In this document: positions 8,188 through 16,756 of the stretch, piece by piece
Layout: every line of letters begins with the position of its first letter
Numbering within the stretch: the stretch's first letter is position 1
DNA from: an uncultured Burkholderiales bacterium
Lineage (GTDB): Bacteria > Pseudomonadota > Gammaproteobacteria > Burkholderiales > Burkholderiaceae_C
Direction of reading: 5' to 3'
Assembly (NCBI GenBank): GCA_902825995.1
Contig: CADEDE010000025.1
Location: forward strand, 1-32,631
DNA: 32,631 nucleotides
Translations under genes and position numbers: made by a program
The notes under the pieces: model-generated
Told to the model about the DNA's origin: nothing
The model's input: only the letters and a program-made list of their open reading frames with translations
Databases searched by the model: none

Positions 8188-9378
8188 ATGGCTTCCTCTG
8201 CGGTCCTGCAGGACGCCCCGGTTGTCGCCGCGGTGTTGGATGCCGTGCGCCAGGTGCTGGGCGAACCCGCGCAGATGCTGGCACTTCACGAGCCCGAGTT
8301 CGCGGGCCATGAGTGGGACTACGTCAAGGAATGCCTGGATACGGGCTGGGTATCTTCGGTCGGCTCGTATGTGGACCGATTCGAGCGTGACCTCTGCACA
8401 TTCACCGGCGCGGCCCATGCCGTCGCCACGTCAAATGGCACCTCGGCGCTGCACATTTGCCTGCTGCTCGCCGGCGTGAAGCCGGGCGACGAGGTGCTGA
8501 TGCCGGCACTGACCTTCATCGCCACGGCCAACGCCGCCTCCTATGCCGGGGCGGTACCGCACTTCGTGGATTCCGAAGCCATCTCGCTCGGGGTGGATGC
8601 CGCCAAGCTCGATGCGCACCTGCGCGAGGCCGCCCGCGTGGTCGATGGCGTCTGCACCAACCGGCACACCGGCGCCATCATTCGCGCACTGGTGGTCATG
8701 CACGTGTTCGGCCACCCCGCCGACCTGGCCGCGCTCGACGAGGTGGCGCGCCGCTGGCACCTGGTGCTGATCGAAGACGCCGCCGAATCACTGGGCTCGA
8801 GCTACCACGGCCGCCACACCGGCAACGTCGGTTCGCTGTCCGCCCTCAGCTTCAACGGCAACAAGGTCGTCACCACCGGTGGCGGTGGGGCGGTCCTCAC
8901 CAACGACCCGGCCCTGGGCCGCCGCGCCAAGCACCTGACGACCACGGCGCGCACACCGCACCGCTGGAATTTCCTGCACGACGAGGTCGGCTACAACTAC
9001 CGCCTGCCGAACCTGAATGCCGCGCTCGGCTGTGCCCAGCTCGAACGCCTGCCTTCGATGGTGGCGCGCAAGCGCCGCCTCGCGGCGCGCTACGCCGCCG
9101 CCTTCGCGCCGGTCGATGGCGTCGGCTTTCTGCGCGAACCCGCGGGCACATCGAGCAACTACTGGCTCAACGCCATCGTGCTGGACGCCCGGCAGGAAGC
9201 CCGCCGCGACGACCTGCTCACCGCGCTCAACGATGCCAACTACATGTCGCGCCCGGCCTGGACGTTGATGCACAAGCTGCCGATGTACGCCGCCTGCCCG
9301 CGCAGCGACCTCACACTGGCCGAGCAGGTGGAAGCCCGCATCATCAACCTGCCCAGCAGCTCGAAGCTGGCCGACTGA
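8188..9378 (+). CDS. legC: LegC-type 4-aminotransferase
   Basis: A 396-residue DegT-family PLP enzyme with the LegC-specific N-terminal extension (LALHEPEFAGHEWDYVKECLDTGWVSSVG) and C-terminal INLPSS signature. The PLP lysine is K226 in SFNGNKVVTTGGGG; VLIEDAAESLGSSYHGRHTG precedes it. It aminates the 4-keto sugar made by LegB with glutamate as donor, giving the 4-amino-4,6-dideoxy sugar that LegH acetylates. The pairing with the gene just upstream is diagnostic of the legionaminic acid pathway. Confidence 0.9.
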   Translation: MASSAVLQDAPVVAAVLDAVRQVLGEPAQMLALHEPEFAGHEWDYVKECLDTGWVSSVGSYVDRFERDLCTFTGAAHAVATSNGTSALHICLLLAGVKPGDEVLMPALTFIATANAASYAGAVPHFVDSEAISLGVDAAKLDAHLREAARVVDGVCTNRHTGAIIRALVVMHVFGHPADLAALDEVARRWHLVLIEDAAESLGSSYHGRHTGNVGSLSALSFNGNKVVTTGGGGAVLTNDPALGRRAKHLTTTARTPHRWNFLHDEVGYNYRLPNLNAALGCAQLERLPSMVARKRRLAARYAAAFAPVDGVGFLREPAGTSSNYWLNAIVLDARQEARRDDLLTALNDANYMSRPAWTLMHKLPMYAACPRSDLTLAEQVEARIINLPSSSKLAD

Positions 9379-9382
9379 TGCC

Positions 9383-10549
9383 ATGAACCGCAGAATTTGC
9401 GCCATCACCGGGAGCCGGGCCGAATACGGCCTGCTTTATTGGGTTCTGCACGATCTGCGCGAGCGCGCCGGCATCGAGCTTCAGATCGTCGCGACGGGCA
9501 TGCACCTTTCACCCGAGTTCGGCCACACCGTGGACGAGATTGTGAAAGACGGCTTCAGCGTGTCGCGGCGCGTCGAAATGCTGCTGGCCAGCGAAACGCC
9601 AGGCGGCATCGCCAAGTCGGTCGGACTCGGCGTGATCGGCATGTCCGATGCGCTCGCGCAACTGCGCCCGGATGTGGTCGTGGTGCTCGGCGACCGCTTC
9701 GAGATCCTGGCGGCTGTTCAGGCCTGCCTCATTCACAACATCCCGGTCGCCCACATTGCCGGCGGCGACACGACCGAAGGCGCGTTCGACGAGTCGATCC
9801 GCCATGCCATTACGAAGATGGCCCAGGTGCACTTCGTCACCAACGAGCTTTCGGCACGCCGCGTGCGCCAGCTTGGCGAAGACCCGCGTCACATCCACGT
9901 GGTTGGAAGCCCAGGCCTCGACCATTTGCGCCGCCGGCCGCTGCTTGACCGGCCTGCACTCGAAGCCGCTCTGGGCGCGCCGCTGGGAGCGCGCAACCTG
10001 CTCGTTACCTTCCACCCGGTCACGCTCGAGGCCGACGCAGGCATGGGCCAGTTCACAGAACTGCTCGCCGCTCTCGACGCACTCGACGTCGGCACGACGC
10101 TGTGGTTTACGCGGCCGAATGCCGACACCGGCGGCCGGGCCATCGCTGCGGCGCTCGACGCATGGGCTGAGGCCCGGTCCGCTCGCACGCACACCTATGC
10201 GTCGCTCGGTCAGTTGCGCTACCTGAGCCTGATGGCCCAGGTCGACGCGGTTGTCGGCAATTCGTCGAGCGGTCTCTACGAGGCACCGTCGTTTGGCGTG
10301 CCTACGGTGAACATCGGCGAGCGCCAGCGTGGCCGGCTCGCGGCAGCGTCGGTGCTGCACTGCGCCGCCGAACGCCGGGAGATCGGAACCACCCTCGCCC
10401 GCGCCTTCGAGCTCGACTGCAGTGCTGTCGTCAACCCGTATGGGGACGGGCGCAGCGCGCAGCGCATCGTCGAACTGCTCGACCGGCTGCCCCCGGCCGG
10501 TGATCTGCTGAAGAAGCCCTTCCACCTGATCGGAGACGCGCGTGGCTGA
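9383..10549 (+). CDS. legG: Hydrolysing nucleotide-sugar 2-epimerase (LegG/NeuC)
   Basis: A 388-residue GT-B-fold epimerase. It begins with ITGSRAEYGLL (G10-S11-R12 with E14), has LGDRFEILAA, HIAGGDTTEGAFDESIRHAI and the late NSSSGLYEAPSFGVPTVNIGERQRGR segment that binds the nucleotide. It removes the nucleotide and inverts C2, giving 2,4-diacetamido-2,4,6-trideoxymannose as substrate for LegI. NeuC, acting on UDP-GlcNAc in sialic acid synthesis, is the closest alternative and cannot be excluded by motif, but legB and legC nearby favour LegG. It overlaps the next gene by eight bases. Confidence 0.88.
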   Translation: MNRRICAITGSRAEYGLLYWVLHDLRERAGIELQIVATGMHLSPEFGHTVDEIVKDGFSVSRRVEMLLASETPGGIAKSVGLGVIGMSDALAQLRPDVVVVLGDRFEILAAVQACLIHNIPVAHIAGGDTTEGAFDESIRHAITKMAQVHFVTNELSARRVRQLGEDPRHIHVVGSPGLDHLRRRPLLDRPALEAALGAPLGARNLLVTFHPVTLEADAGMGQFTELLAALDALDVGTTLWFTRPNADTGGRAIAAALDAWAEARSARTHTYASLGQLRYLSLMAQVDAVVGNSSSGLYEAPSFGVPTVNIGERQRGRLAAASVLHCAAERREIGTTLARAFELDCSAVVNPYGDGRSAQRIVELLDRLPPAGDLLKKPFHLIGDARG

Positions 10550-11618
10550 TCGAACCCTGGTGATCGCCGAGGCGGGTGTCAACCACAACGGTTCGCTCGA
10601 GCTGGCGCTACGCCTGGTCGATGTGGCCGCGGATGCGGGCGCCAATGTCGTGAAGTTCCAGACCTTCAAGGCCGAGCAGCTCGCCACCGCCAAGGCAGCC
10701 AAGGCCGAGTACCAGGTGGCGAACACCCAGGAGGCCGGTTCGCAGCTCGAGATGCTGCGCCGCCTCGAGCTTGCCCCGGCCGACCACGAAGCGCTGCTGG
10801 CGCGCTGCCGCGAACGTGGCATCCGCTTTCTGTCAACGGCCTTCGACGCCGAGAGCCTGTCCTTTCTGGCCACGCTGGACATGCCCGCGATCAAGATCCC
10901 GTCCGGCGACATCACCTGCGGACCGTTGCTGCTGCAGGCGGCGCGGCTGCGCCGGCCGCTGATCGTCTCGACCGGCATGTCCACGCTGGCCGACATCGAG
11001 CAGGCCCTGGGCGTGATCGCCTTCGGCCTGACCCAGGAACAAGAACCTTCCGGCCGCGCCGACTTCGACGCCGCCTATGCCAGCGACGAAGGCCGGGCGG
11101 CGCTGGTCCGCCACGTCACGCTATTGCATTGCGTGACCCAGTACCCGGCGCCCCCCGAGGCGGTCAACCTGCGCGCGATGGACACCATGGCGGCCGCGTT
11201 CGGCCTGCCGGTCGGGTACTCCGACCACACCGCAGGCATAGAAGTCTCGATCGCCGCAGTGGCGCGTGGCGCGCGGGTGATCGAAAAGCACTTCACGCTC
11301 GACCGCACGCTGCCCGGCCCTGACCACGCCGCATCGCTCGAGCCGAAGGAACTGGCACGAATGGTGACCTCGATCCGCAACGTCGAGCAGGCGCTCGGCT
11401 CGCCGATCAAGGCGCCGGCCGCGAGCGAGTCCGGCAACCGGCCGATCGCGCGGCGCAGCGTGGTAGCAGCACGGTCGATCCGCCGCGGCGAGACGCTTTC
11501 GGCCGACATGCTCACCAGCAAGCGGCCCGGCCTCGGCATCTCGCCGATGGACCTGTGGAGCCTGCTCGGCCGTCCGGCCGGACGCGACTACGCGCCCGAT
11601 GACGCAATCGAACCATGA
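10542..11618 (+). CDS. legI: Legionaminic acid synthase (LegI/NeuB family)
   Basis: A 358-residue condensing enzyme that joins phosphoenolpyruvate to the 6-deoxy mannosamine derivative to make the nine-carbon acid. EAGVNHNG (10-17), KFQTFKAEQL, KIPSGDITCGPLL, YSDHTAGIEVSIAAVARGARVIEKHFTLD and PGPDHAASLEP are the TIM-barrel landmarks. A C-terminal SAF domain (about 300-358, RRSVVAARSIRRGETLS) closes the neighbouring subunit's active site. The start is GTG 10542, with GGAG six bases before it inside the epimerase gene. The short insertion around residues 163-185 (TQEQEPSGRADFD) is typical of LegI-type synthases. Confidence 0.92.
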   Translation: MADRTLVIAEAGVNHNGSLELALRLVDVAADAGANVVKFQTFKAEQLATAKAAKAEYQVANTQEAGSQLEMLRRLELAPADHEALLARCRERGIRFLSTAFDAESLSFLATLDMPAIKIPSGDITCGPLLLQAARLRRPLIVSTGMSTLADIEQALGVIAFGLTQEQEPSGRADFDAAYASDEGRAALVRHVTLLHCVTQYPAPPEAVNLRAMDTMAAAFGLPVGYSDHTAGIEVSIAAVARGARVIEKHFTLDRTLPGPDHAASLEPKELARMVTSIRNVEQALGSPIKAPAASESGNRPIARRSVVAARSIRRGETLSADMLTSKRPGLGISPMDLWSLLGRPAGRDYAPDDAIEP

Positions 11619-12268
11619 CGCTGCCGATCATCATCGTCGGAGCCGGCGGGCATGCCATCGTGGTGGCGGACGCATTGCTGGCGGCGGGCGCGCGCGTGCT
11701 CGGCTTCACCGACGCCGACCCGGCTCGCCATGGCCGCACGCTCTGCGGCCTGCCGGTGCTCGGCGACGATCGGGTTTTGGACGGTCACACACCAGCGTCG
11801 GTGCAACTGGCCAATGGCATCGGCGGTGTCGGCAGCAGGCGCCGCGAACCGTTGCGCCGCAGCGTGCAGCAACGTCTCACAGCCGTTGGCTGGACCTTTG
11901 TGTCGGTACACCACCCGAGCGCAGTGGTGTCGCCGTTCGCACACGTGGGCGCAGGCGCGCAGCTACTCGCAGCGTGTGTCGTGCAGCCGGGCGCCCACGT
12001 GGGCGAGGGCTGCATCGTCAACACTGCGGCCGTGGTCGAGCATGACGTCACGCTGGACCCCTTTGTACACGTTGCACCGCGCGCGCTCGTCTGCGGCAGC
12101 GTCAGCGTCGGTGCGGACTGCCATCTTGGTGCGGGCGCTGTGGTACGCGAAGGCCTGCGTCTCGGCGCCGACACGGTGGTGGGTGCGGGCGCCGTGGTGA
12201 TTCGTGATTTTGGCGGAGGCGGCGTGCTGATCGGCGTGCCGGCCCGCCTGTTGGAACACAGCGCATGA
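11615..12268 (+). CDS. legH: NeuD/PglD-type acetyltransferase, likely LegH
   Basis: A 217-residue two-domain protein: an N-terminal Rossmann-like sugar-nucleotide domain (LPIIIVGAGGHAIVVADAL) and a C-terminal left-handed beta-helix (VHHPSAVVSPFAHVGAGAQL onward). The histidine in VVEHDVTLDPFVHVAP is the expected catalytic base. In legionaminic acid clusters this protein is usually LegH, which N-acetylates the 4-amino sugar from LegC. In sialic acid clusters the same family (NeuD) O-acetylates the finished acid. Position between legI and ptmE fits LegH. Stops and starts overlap by four bases on both sides. Confidence 0.83.
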   Translation: MTLPIIIVGAGGHAIVVADALLAAGARVLGFTDADPARHGRTLCGLPVLGDDRVLDGHTPASVQLANGIGGVGSRRREPLRRSVQQRLTAVGWTFVSVHHPSAVVSPFAHVGAGAQLLAACVVQPGAHVGEGCIVNTAAVVEHDVTLDPFVHVAPRALVCGSVSVGADCHLGAGAVVREGLRLGADTVVGAGAVVIRDFGGGGVLIGVPARLLEHSA

Positions 12269-13314
12269 AGAATTGGGAACAGGCCCTGGTCGGGCCGCAC
12301 ACAAGCCTGCGCGAGGCGTTGGAGACGATCGACCGCGCGGGCTGCCAGATCGCCTTGGTGGTCGGTACCGACCGCCGCCTGCTCGGCACGCTCAGCGACG
12401 GTGATGCGCGACGCGGGCTGCTCAGGGGCCTGAACCTCGGCGACCGGGTCGAGGCAGCGATGCACAAGTCCCCGACCTTCGCGCGGGCTGGGGAGGCGCA
12501 CCATTCCATTCTCGGGACGATGCGCCGGCTCGGCCTGCACCAGATCCCGGTGCTCGATGCGGCGGGTATCGTGATCGGCCTCGAGACCGTTGACGACTAC
12601 CTCGCCACTCCGGCGCGCGAACACTGGGTCGTGATCATGGCGGGCGGCCTGGGCACCCGGCTCGAAGATCTCACGCGCGACACGCCCAAGCCGATGCTCA
12701 AGATCGGTGCCCGCCCGCTGCTCGAAACGATCGTGCGCAGCTACGCCGAGCAGGGCTTTCGTCGCTTCTACTTCGCGGTCAACTACAAGTCCGAGCAGAT
12801 CGAGGCGCACTTCGGAGACGGCAGCGCGCTGGGCGTCGATATCCGCTATCTGCGCGAGCAGACACGCCTGGGCACTGCCGGTCCCCTGAGCATGTTGCCG
12901 GAGCGGCCCACGCTGCCCGTCGTCGTCACCAACGCCGACCTGCTGACCAAGGAAGACTACGGCCGCATGGTCGACCTCCACGTCGAGGCCGGCGCCGACG
13001 CAACGATGGCCGTGCGCGACTACGAGATGCAGGTGCCCTTCGGCGTCGTACGCGAACGCGACGGTCGCATCGAGGCGATCGAGGAGAAGCCGGTGCAGCG
13101 CTTCGTCGTCAGCGCCGGCATGTACGTGTTGTCGCCGCAAGCGCTGGACCTGGTGCCGCGCAACGAGTTCTTCGACATGCCGTCGCTGTTTGGGGCCATG
13201 GTCGAACGCGGCATGCGCACGCGTTGCCACGCCATCGACGGCTACTGGCTCGACATCGGCCGCCTGCCCGACTTCGAGCGCGCCAACATGGATTTCAACG
13301 AGGTGTTCCGGTGA
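12265..13314 (+). CDS. ptmE: PtmE-like sugar-1-phosphate nucleotidyltransferase with CBS domains
   Basis: A 349-residue fusion. Residues about 1-115 are a CBS pair (QIALVVGTDRRLLGTLSDGDARRGLL, then HQIPVLDAAGIVIGLE). Residues 120-349 are a nucleotidyltransferase with the loop IMAGGLGTRLEDLTRDTPKPMLKIG and VTNADLLTKEDY for metal binding. In Campylobacter, PtmE makes GDP-glucosamine from glucosamine-1-phosphate, feeding a GDP-linked legionaminic acid route. Its presence here is the best clue that LegB, LegC and LegH act on GDP- rather than UDP-sugars. The CBS pair is probably regulatory. It overlaps legF by GTGA. Confidence 0.87.
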   Translation: MKNWEQALVGPHTSLREALETIDRAGCQIALVVGTDRRLLGTLSDGDARRGLLRGLNLGDRVEAAMHKSPTFARAGEAHHSILGTMRRLGLHQIPVLDAAGIVIGLETVDDYLATPAREHWVVIMAGGLGTRLEDLTRDTPKPMLKIGARPLLETIVRSYAEQGFRRFYFAVNYKSEQIEAHFGDGSALGVDIRYLREQTRLGTAGPLSMLPERPTLPVVVTNADLLTKEDYGRMVDLHVEAGADATMAVRDYEMQVPFGVVRERDGRIEAIEEKPVQRFVVSAGMYVLSPQALDLVPRNEFFDMPSLFGAMVERGMRTRCHAIDGYWLDIGRLPDFERANMDFNEVFR

Positions 13315-14006
13315 TCGGGACGCGCAAAATCCTCGCGCTGATCCCGGCGCGGGGCGGCTCCAAAGGCCTGCCAGGCAAGAACACTCTGCCGGTCGCCGGC
13401 CGGCCACTGCTCGCCTGGAGCGTGGACGCAGCGCGTGCAGCACGCAGCGTCGACCGGGTCGTGTTGTCGTCCGACGACGACGCCATCATGGCCGCGGCGC
13501 GAGCTTGCGGTTGCGAAGTGCCGTTCGTGCGGCCCGCGGCACTGGGCAGCGACACCGCAACCACGATCGACGTGGTGATGCATGCGCTCGACGCGTTGCC
13601 CGGCTACGACCTGATCGTGCTGCTGCAACCCACCTCACCGCTTCGCACTGCGGCCGACATCGATGCCGCTTGCGAGCGCCTCGCATCCAGCGGCGCGCCG
13701 GCCTGCGTGTCGGTCAGTCCGGTCGATCAGAGCCCGTACTGGATGTACCGCCTCGGCGACAATCAAGGCCTCGTGCCGGTCGTCGAGACCCCGCCGGGTG
13801 TCACGCGGCGCCAGGATCTGCCGGCGGTCTACACACTGAACGGCGCCGTCTACGTGGCCGACATCGCGTGGTTGCGCCAGACACGCACATTCGTCACGCG
13901 CGAGACGGTGGCACATCTGATGCCCGCCGAACGATCCATCGACATCGACACCATTGCGGACTTCGCGGCCTTCGAGAAGTCCATCACCGAGAACGACCAT
14001 GCTTAA
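13311..14006 (+). CDS. legF: CMP-legionaminic acid synthetase (LegF/NeuA family)
   Basis: A 231-residue cytidylyltransferase that activates the nonulosonic acid with CTP. It carries IPARGGSKGLPGKN (12-24) and LLQPTSPLRTAADIDAA. Further along are ARERLASS-like helices, TRRQDLPAVYTLNGAVYVAD and the late DIDTIADF. The GTG start at 13311 overlaps the ptmE stop; the frame continues upstream only as read-through of ptmE. It overlaps the next gene by eight bases. Substrate choice between CMP-Leg and CMP-Neu5Ac rests on the surrounding leg genes. Confidence 0.88.
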   Translation: MIGTRKILALIPARGGSKGLPGKNTLPVAGRPLLAWSVDAARAARSVDRVVLSSDDDAIMAAARACGCEVPFVRPAALGSDTATTIDVVMHALDALPGYDLIVLLQPTSPLRTAADIDAACERLASSGAPACVSVSPVDQSPYWMYRLGDNQGLVPVVETPPGVTRRQDLPAVYTLNGAVYVADIAWLRQTRTFVTRETVAHLMPAERSIDIDTIADFAAFEKSITENDHA

Positions 14007-15315
14007 GTACCTTCGCCGCCGCGACATCGAGCTCGCCCCGTTCCGCAAGGACATCCCGGACAGCACACGCTACGGCTTGCCGCTGCAAGTGGGTTTCTGC
14101 AAGCGCTGCGTCATCTCGAACCAGCGTCCAAACTCGGCAGTCGAGTACGCACACACCAAGGACAGCAAGAAGGTAACGATCAACTTTGATGCCGACGGTG
14201 TCTGCGACGCCTGCCGCATGGCCGAACAGAAGCATGGAAGCATCGACTGGACCGAGCGCGAGCGACTGCTGCGCGAGTTGTGCGATCAGCACCGAAGCAA
14301 TGACGGCTCCTATGACTGCGTCGTGCCCGGCTCGGGAGGCAAGGACAGTTTCTACGCCGCGCACGTGCTCAAGTACAAGTACGGCATGCACCCGCTTACG
14401 GTGACATGGGCGCCGCATATCTACACCGAATGGGGTTGGCGCAACTTTCAAGCCTGGTTGCACGCGGGCTTCGACAACTTCCTATGCACGCCCAACGGCC
14501 GCGTGCATCGGCTCGTGACCCGTCTCGCGGTGGAAAATCTGTTCCACCCCTTTCAACCCTTTATCTTCGGCCAGAAGGCATTGGCGCCGAAGATGGCGGT
14601 GTTGCACAAGATCCCGCTCGTGTTCTACGGCGAGAACGAGGCCGAGTACGGCAACCCGATCGCTGACACGCAATCGGCCAAGCGGGATTGGTCGTACTTC
14701 ACGTCCGATGACAAATCGAAGATCTACCTCGGTGGCACGTCGGTGGCCGACCTGCAGGAACACTTCGGCGTCGATGCCCATGAACTGCAACCCTACCTGC
14801 CCGCCAACCCCGACGAGATCGAGCGCCAGAAGGTCGAGGTGCACTACCTCGGCTATTACCTGAAGTGGCACCCGCAGAGCTGCTACTACTACTCTGTCGA
14901 GCACGGCGGCTTCCAGGCCTCACCCGAACGCACACCGGGCACCTACAGCAAGTACAACAGCATCGACGACCGGATCGACGATTTTCATTACTACACCACA
15001 TTCATCAAGTTCGGCATCGGCCGCGCAACCTACGATGCAGCGCAGGAGATCCGTTCGGGCGACATCACACGCGACGAAGGCGTGGCGCTGGCACGGCGCT
15101 TCGACGGCGAGTTCCCCGAGCGTTTCGCCGAAGAGGTGTTCCGCTACCTCAGCATCCCGGAGAAGGAGTTCCCGCAGGCCTCGAAGATGTTCGAGCAGCC
15201 GCTGATGGATCGGGCCTACTTCGACAACCTGGCCGACTCGTTCCGCTCGCCGCACCTGTGGAAATACGAACACGGCGAATGGAAGCTGCGCCATGCGGTG
15301 TGGCACGGGGACTGA
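13999..15315 (+). CDS. N-acetyl sugar amidotransferase (first triad)
   Basis: A 438-residue PP-loop enzyme of the WbuX/PseA/WbpG group, which turns an acetamido group into acetamidino using ammonia from a HisH/HisF pair. C34 and C37 (CKRC) with C69 and C72 (CDAC) form a zinc site. SGGKDS (112-117) is the ATP-pyrophosphatase loop, here preceded by PG. EFFG-type motifs are replaced by FYGENEAEYGNP. It is about 65 residues longer than the second copy in this window. It directly follows legF, and HisF- and HisH-like genes come next, so its likely substrate is legionaminic acid or CMP-legionaminic acid. ATG 13999 overlaps the legF stop. Confidence 0.87.
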   Translation: MLKYLRRRDIELAPFRKDIPDSTRYGLPLQVGFCKRCVISNQRPNSAVEYAHTKDSKKVTINFDADGVCDACRMAEQKHGSIDWTERERLLRELCDQHRSNDGSYDCVVPGSGGKDSFYAAHVLKYKYGMHPLTVTWAPHIYTEWGWRNFQAWLHAGFDNFLCTPNGRVHRLVTRLAVENLFHPFQPFIFGQKALAPKMAVLHKIPLVFYGENEAEYGNPIADTQSAKRDWSYFTSDDKSKIYLGGTSVADLQEHFGVDAHELQPYLPANPDEIERQKVEVHYLGYYLKWHPQSCYYYSVEHGGFQASPERTPGTYSKYNSIDDRIDDFHYYTTFIKFGIGRATYDAAQEIRSGDITRDEGVALARRFDGEFPERFAEEVFRYLSIPEKEFPQASKMFEQPLMDRAYFDNLADSFRSPHLWKYEHGEWKLRHAVWHGD

Positions 15316-15318
15316 CCG

Positions 15319-16080
15319 ATGGCCAACGTGCGGCTGATCGCGCGGCTCGACATCAAGGGGCCCAACCTGATCAAAGGGGTGCATCTCGAAGGCCTGCGTG
15401 TCGTCGGTGATCCGCAGGAGTACGCACGCCGCTACTACGAGCAGGGTATCGACGAACTGATCTACATCGACATCGTCGCCAGCCTGTACGGGCGCAGCAA
15501 GCTGACCGAGATCGTGCGCCGCGCGGCGCACGACGTCTTCGTGCCGATGACGGTGGGTGGCGGCGTGCGGAATGTCGATGACGTGCGCGATCTGCTGCGC
15601 GCCGGCGCCGACAAGGTGGCGATCAACACCGCCGCGGTGCGGCGCCCAGAACTCGTCACCGAGGTCTCGCGCCGATTCGGTTCGCAATGCATGATGCTGT
15701 CGATCGAGGCCAAGCAGCAGGCCCCGGGCCGCTGGGAGGTCTTCACCGACTGCGGCCGCGAGCGCTCGGGTGTCGATGCGGTCGAGTGGGCCCGGCGCGG
15801 CGTGGCGCTGGGCGCCGGCGAGATCCTCGTCACTTCGATCGACCGCGAGGGCACGCGCAAGGGCTTCGACCTCGCGCTGACCCGCGCGATCGCCTCGGCT
15901 GTCACGGTGCCGGTGATCGCCAGCGGCGGCTATGGCGAACCGCAAGACCTAACGGACGTCGTGCTCGAGGGGACGGCGAATGCCGTCGCCTTCGCCGATG
16001 CCCTGCACTACCAGCGCACGACGCTTGCCGAACTGCGCGCCCACGCCCGGTCCGCCGGCATCCCGGTGAGATCGGTGTGA
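15319..16080 (+). CDS. hisF: HisF-like cyclase subunit homologue of amidotransferase triad 1
   Basis: A 253-residue TIM barrel with the HisF phosphate-binding glycines (TVGGGVRNVDDV; VIASGGYGEP). True HisF uses D11 and D130 to form imidazole glycerol phosphate. Here D11 is kept (RLDIKG) but position 130 is glutamate (SIEAKQ). With the HisH-like gene next and the amidotransferase before, it most likely channels ammonia to the PP-loop enzyme and does not serve histidine synthesis. It starts three bases after the preceding stop. Confidence 0.88.
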   Translation: MANVRLIARLDIKGPNLIKGVHLEGLRVVGDPQEYARRYYEQGIDELIYIDIVASLYGRSKLTEIVRRAAHDVFVPMTVGGGVRNVDDVRDLLRAGADKVAINTAAVRRPELVTEVSRRFGSQCMMLSIEAKQQAPGRWEVFTDCGRERSGVDAVEWARRGVALGAGEILVTSIDREGTRKGFDLALTRAIASAVTVPVIASGGYGEPQDLTDVVLEGTANAVAFADALHYQRTTLAELRAHARSAGIPVRSV

Positions 16081-16085
16081 ATCGC

Positions 16086-16724
16086 ATGCAGGTCACGGTC
16101 ATCGACTACGGCATCGGCAACCTCTTCAGCGTGGGCCGCGCGCTCGAGCATTGCGGTGCCGAGGTCACGTTCACCAGCGACCCGGCACTCATCGCGAGGG
16201 CGCCGCGGCTCGTGCTGCCCGGTGTGGGCGCGTTCGCCGACGGCATGAAGGGCCTCCGCGAGCGCGCCCTGGCCGAGCCGATCCGCCGCTACGCCGCGTC
16301 GGGGCGGCCCCTGCTGGGCATCTGCCTGGGCATGCAGATGCTCGCCACGGCCAGCAACGAGTTCGGTGAACACGAGGGACTCGGGCTGATCCCGGGGCGT
16401 GTCGTCGCGGTTCCCGATCACACGACCTCAGGCATGCCGCACAAGATCCCGCACATCGGGTGGAACGGGTTGCAGGCCCCTGCAGGCGTCTCGTGGAACG
16501 AAACCCTGCTGGGCGACACCCCCGAGGGCACCGCTGTCTACCTGGTGCATTCCTACGCCGTCACCCCCGACGACGACCCGGCCCACCGCCTCGCCGACTG
16601 TCTCTACGGCGGCCATCGCATCTGCGCAGCCATCCGGCGCGGCAACATCGTCGGCTGCCAGTTCCACCCTGAGAAGAGCGGTGCAGCGGGGCTGCGCATT
16701 CTGCGGCGCTTCATCGCCGGCTGA
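16086..16724 (+). CDS. hisH: HisH-like glutamine amidotransferase of triad 1
   Basis: A 212-residue class I glutaminase that releases ammonia from glutamine. The triad is intact: C80 in GICLGMQML and H194/E196 in FHPEKSG. VIDYGIGNLFSVGRALE at the N-terminus and PHIGWNGL are HisH landmarks. ATG 16086 is used, but GTG 16077, three codons upstream, overlaps the HisF-like stop as GTGA, has GGTGAG six bases before it, and may be the real start. It works with the preceding two genes. Confidence 0.88.
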   Translation: MQVTVIDYGIGNLFSVGRALEHCGAEVTFTSDPALIARAPRLVLPGVGAFADGMKGLRERALAEPIRRYAASGRPLLGICLGMQMLATASNEFGEHEGLGLIPGRVVAVPDHTTSGMPHKIPHIGWNGLQAPAGVSWNETLLGDTPEGTAVYLVHSYAVTPDDDPAHRLADCLYGGHRICAAIRRGNIVGCQFHPEKSGAAGLRILRRFIAG

Positions 16725-16756
16725 ATGCCCCTTTTGCGCCGCGAACCCGTCCCAAA

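Noticed and set aside
7166-11618. Pseudaminic acid pathway
   Set aside because: The dehydratase is LegB-like, not the inverting PseB type. The epimerase is a hydrolysing 2-epimerase rather than PseG, and the aminotransferase carries LegC features.
11785-13443. Minus-strand 552-codon frame opposite legH and ptmE
   Set aside because: It is antisense to motif-rich genes and shows no recognisable domain of its own.
9383-14006. N-acetylneuraminic acid (sialic acid) pathway neuC-neuB-neuD-neuA
   Set aside because: legB, legC and ptmE are interleaved in the same coupled run, which sialic acid synthesis does not need.
15319-16724. Histidine biosynthesis genes hisF and hisH
   Set aside because: No other his genes are nearby, a HisF catalytic position is changed, and PP-loop amidotransferases lie next to both pairs, as in sugar amidination systems.
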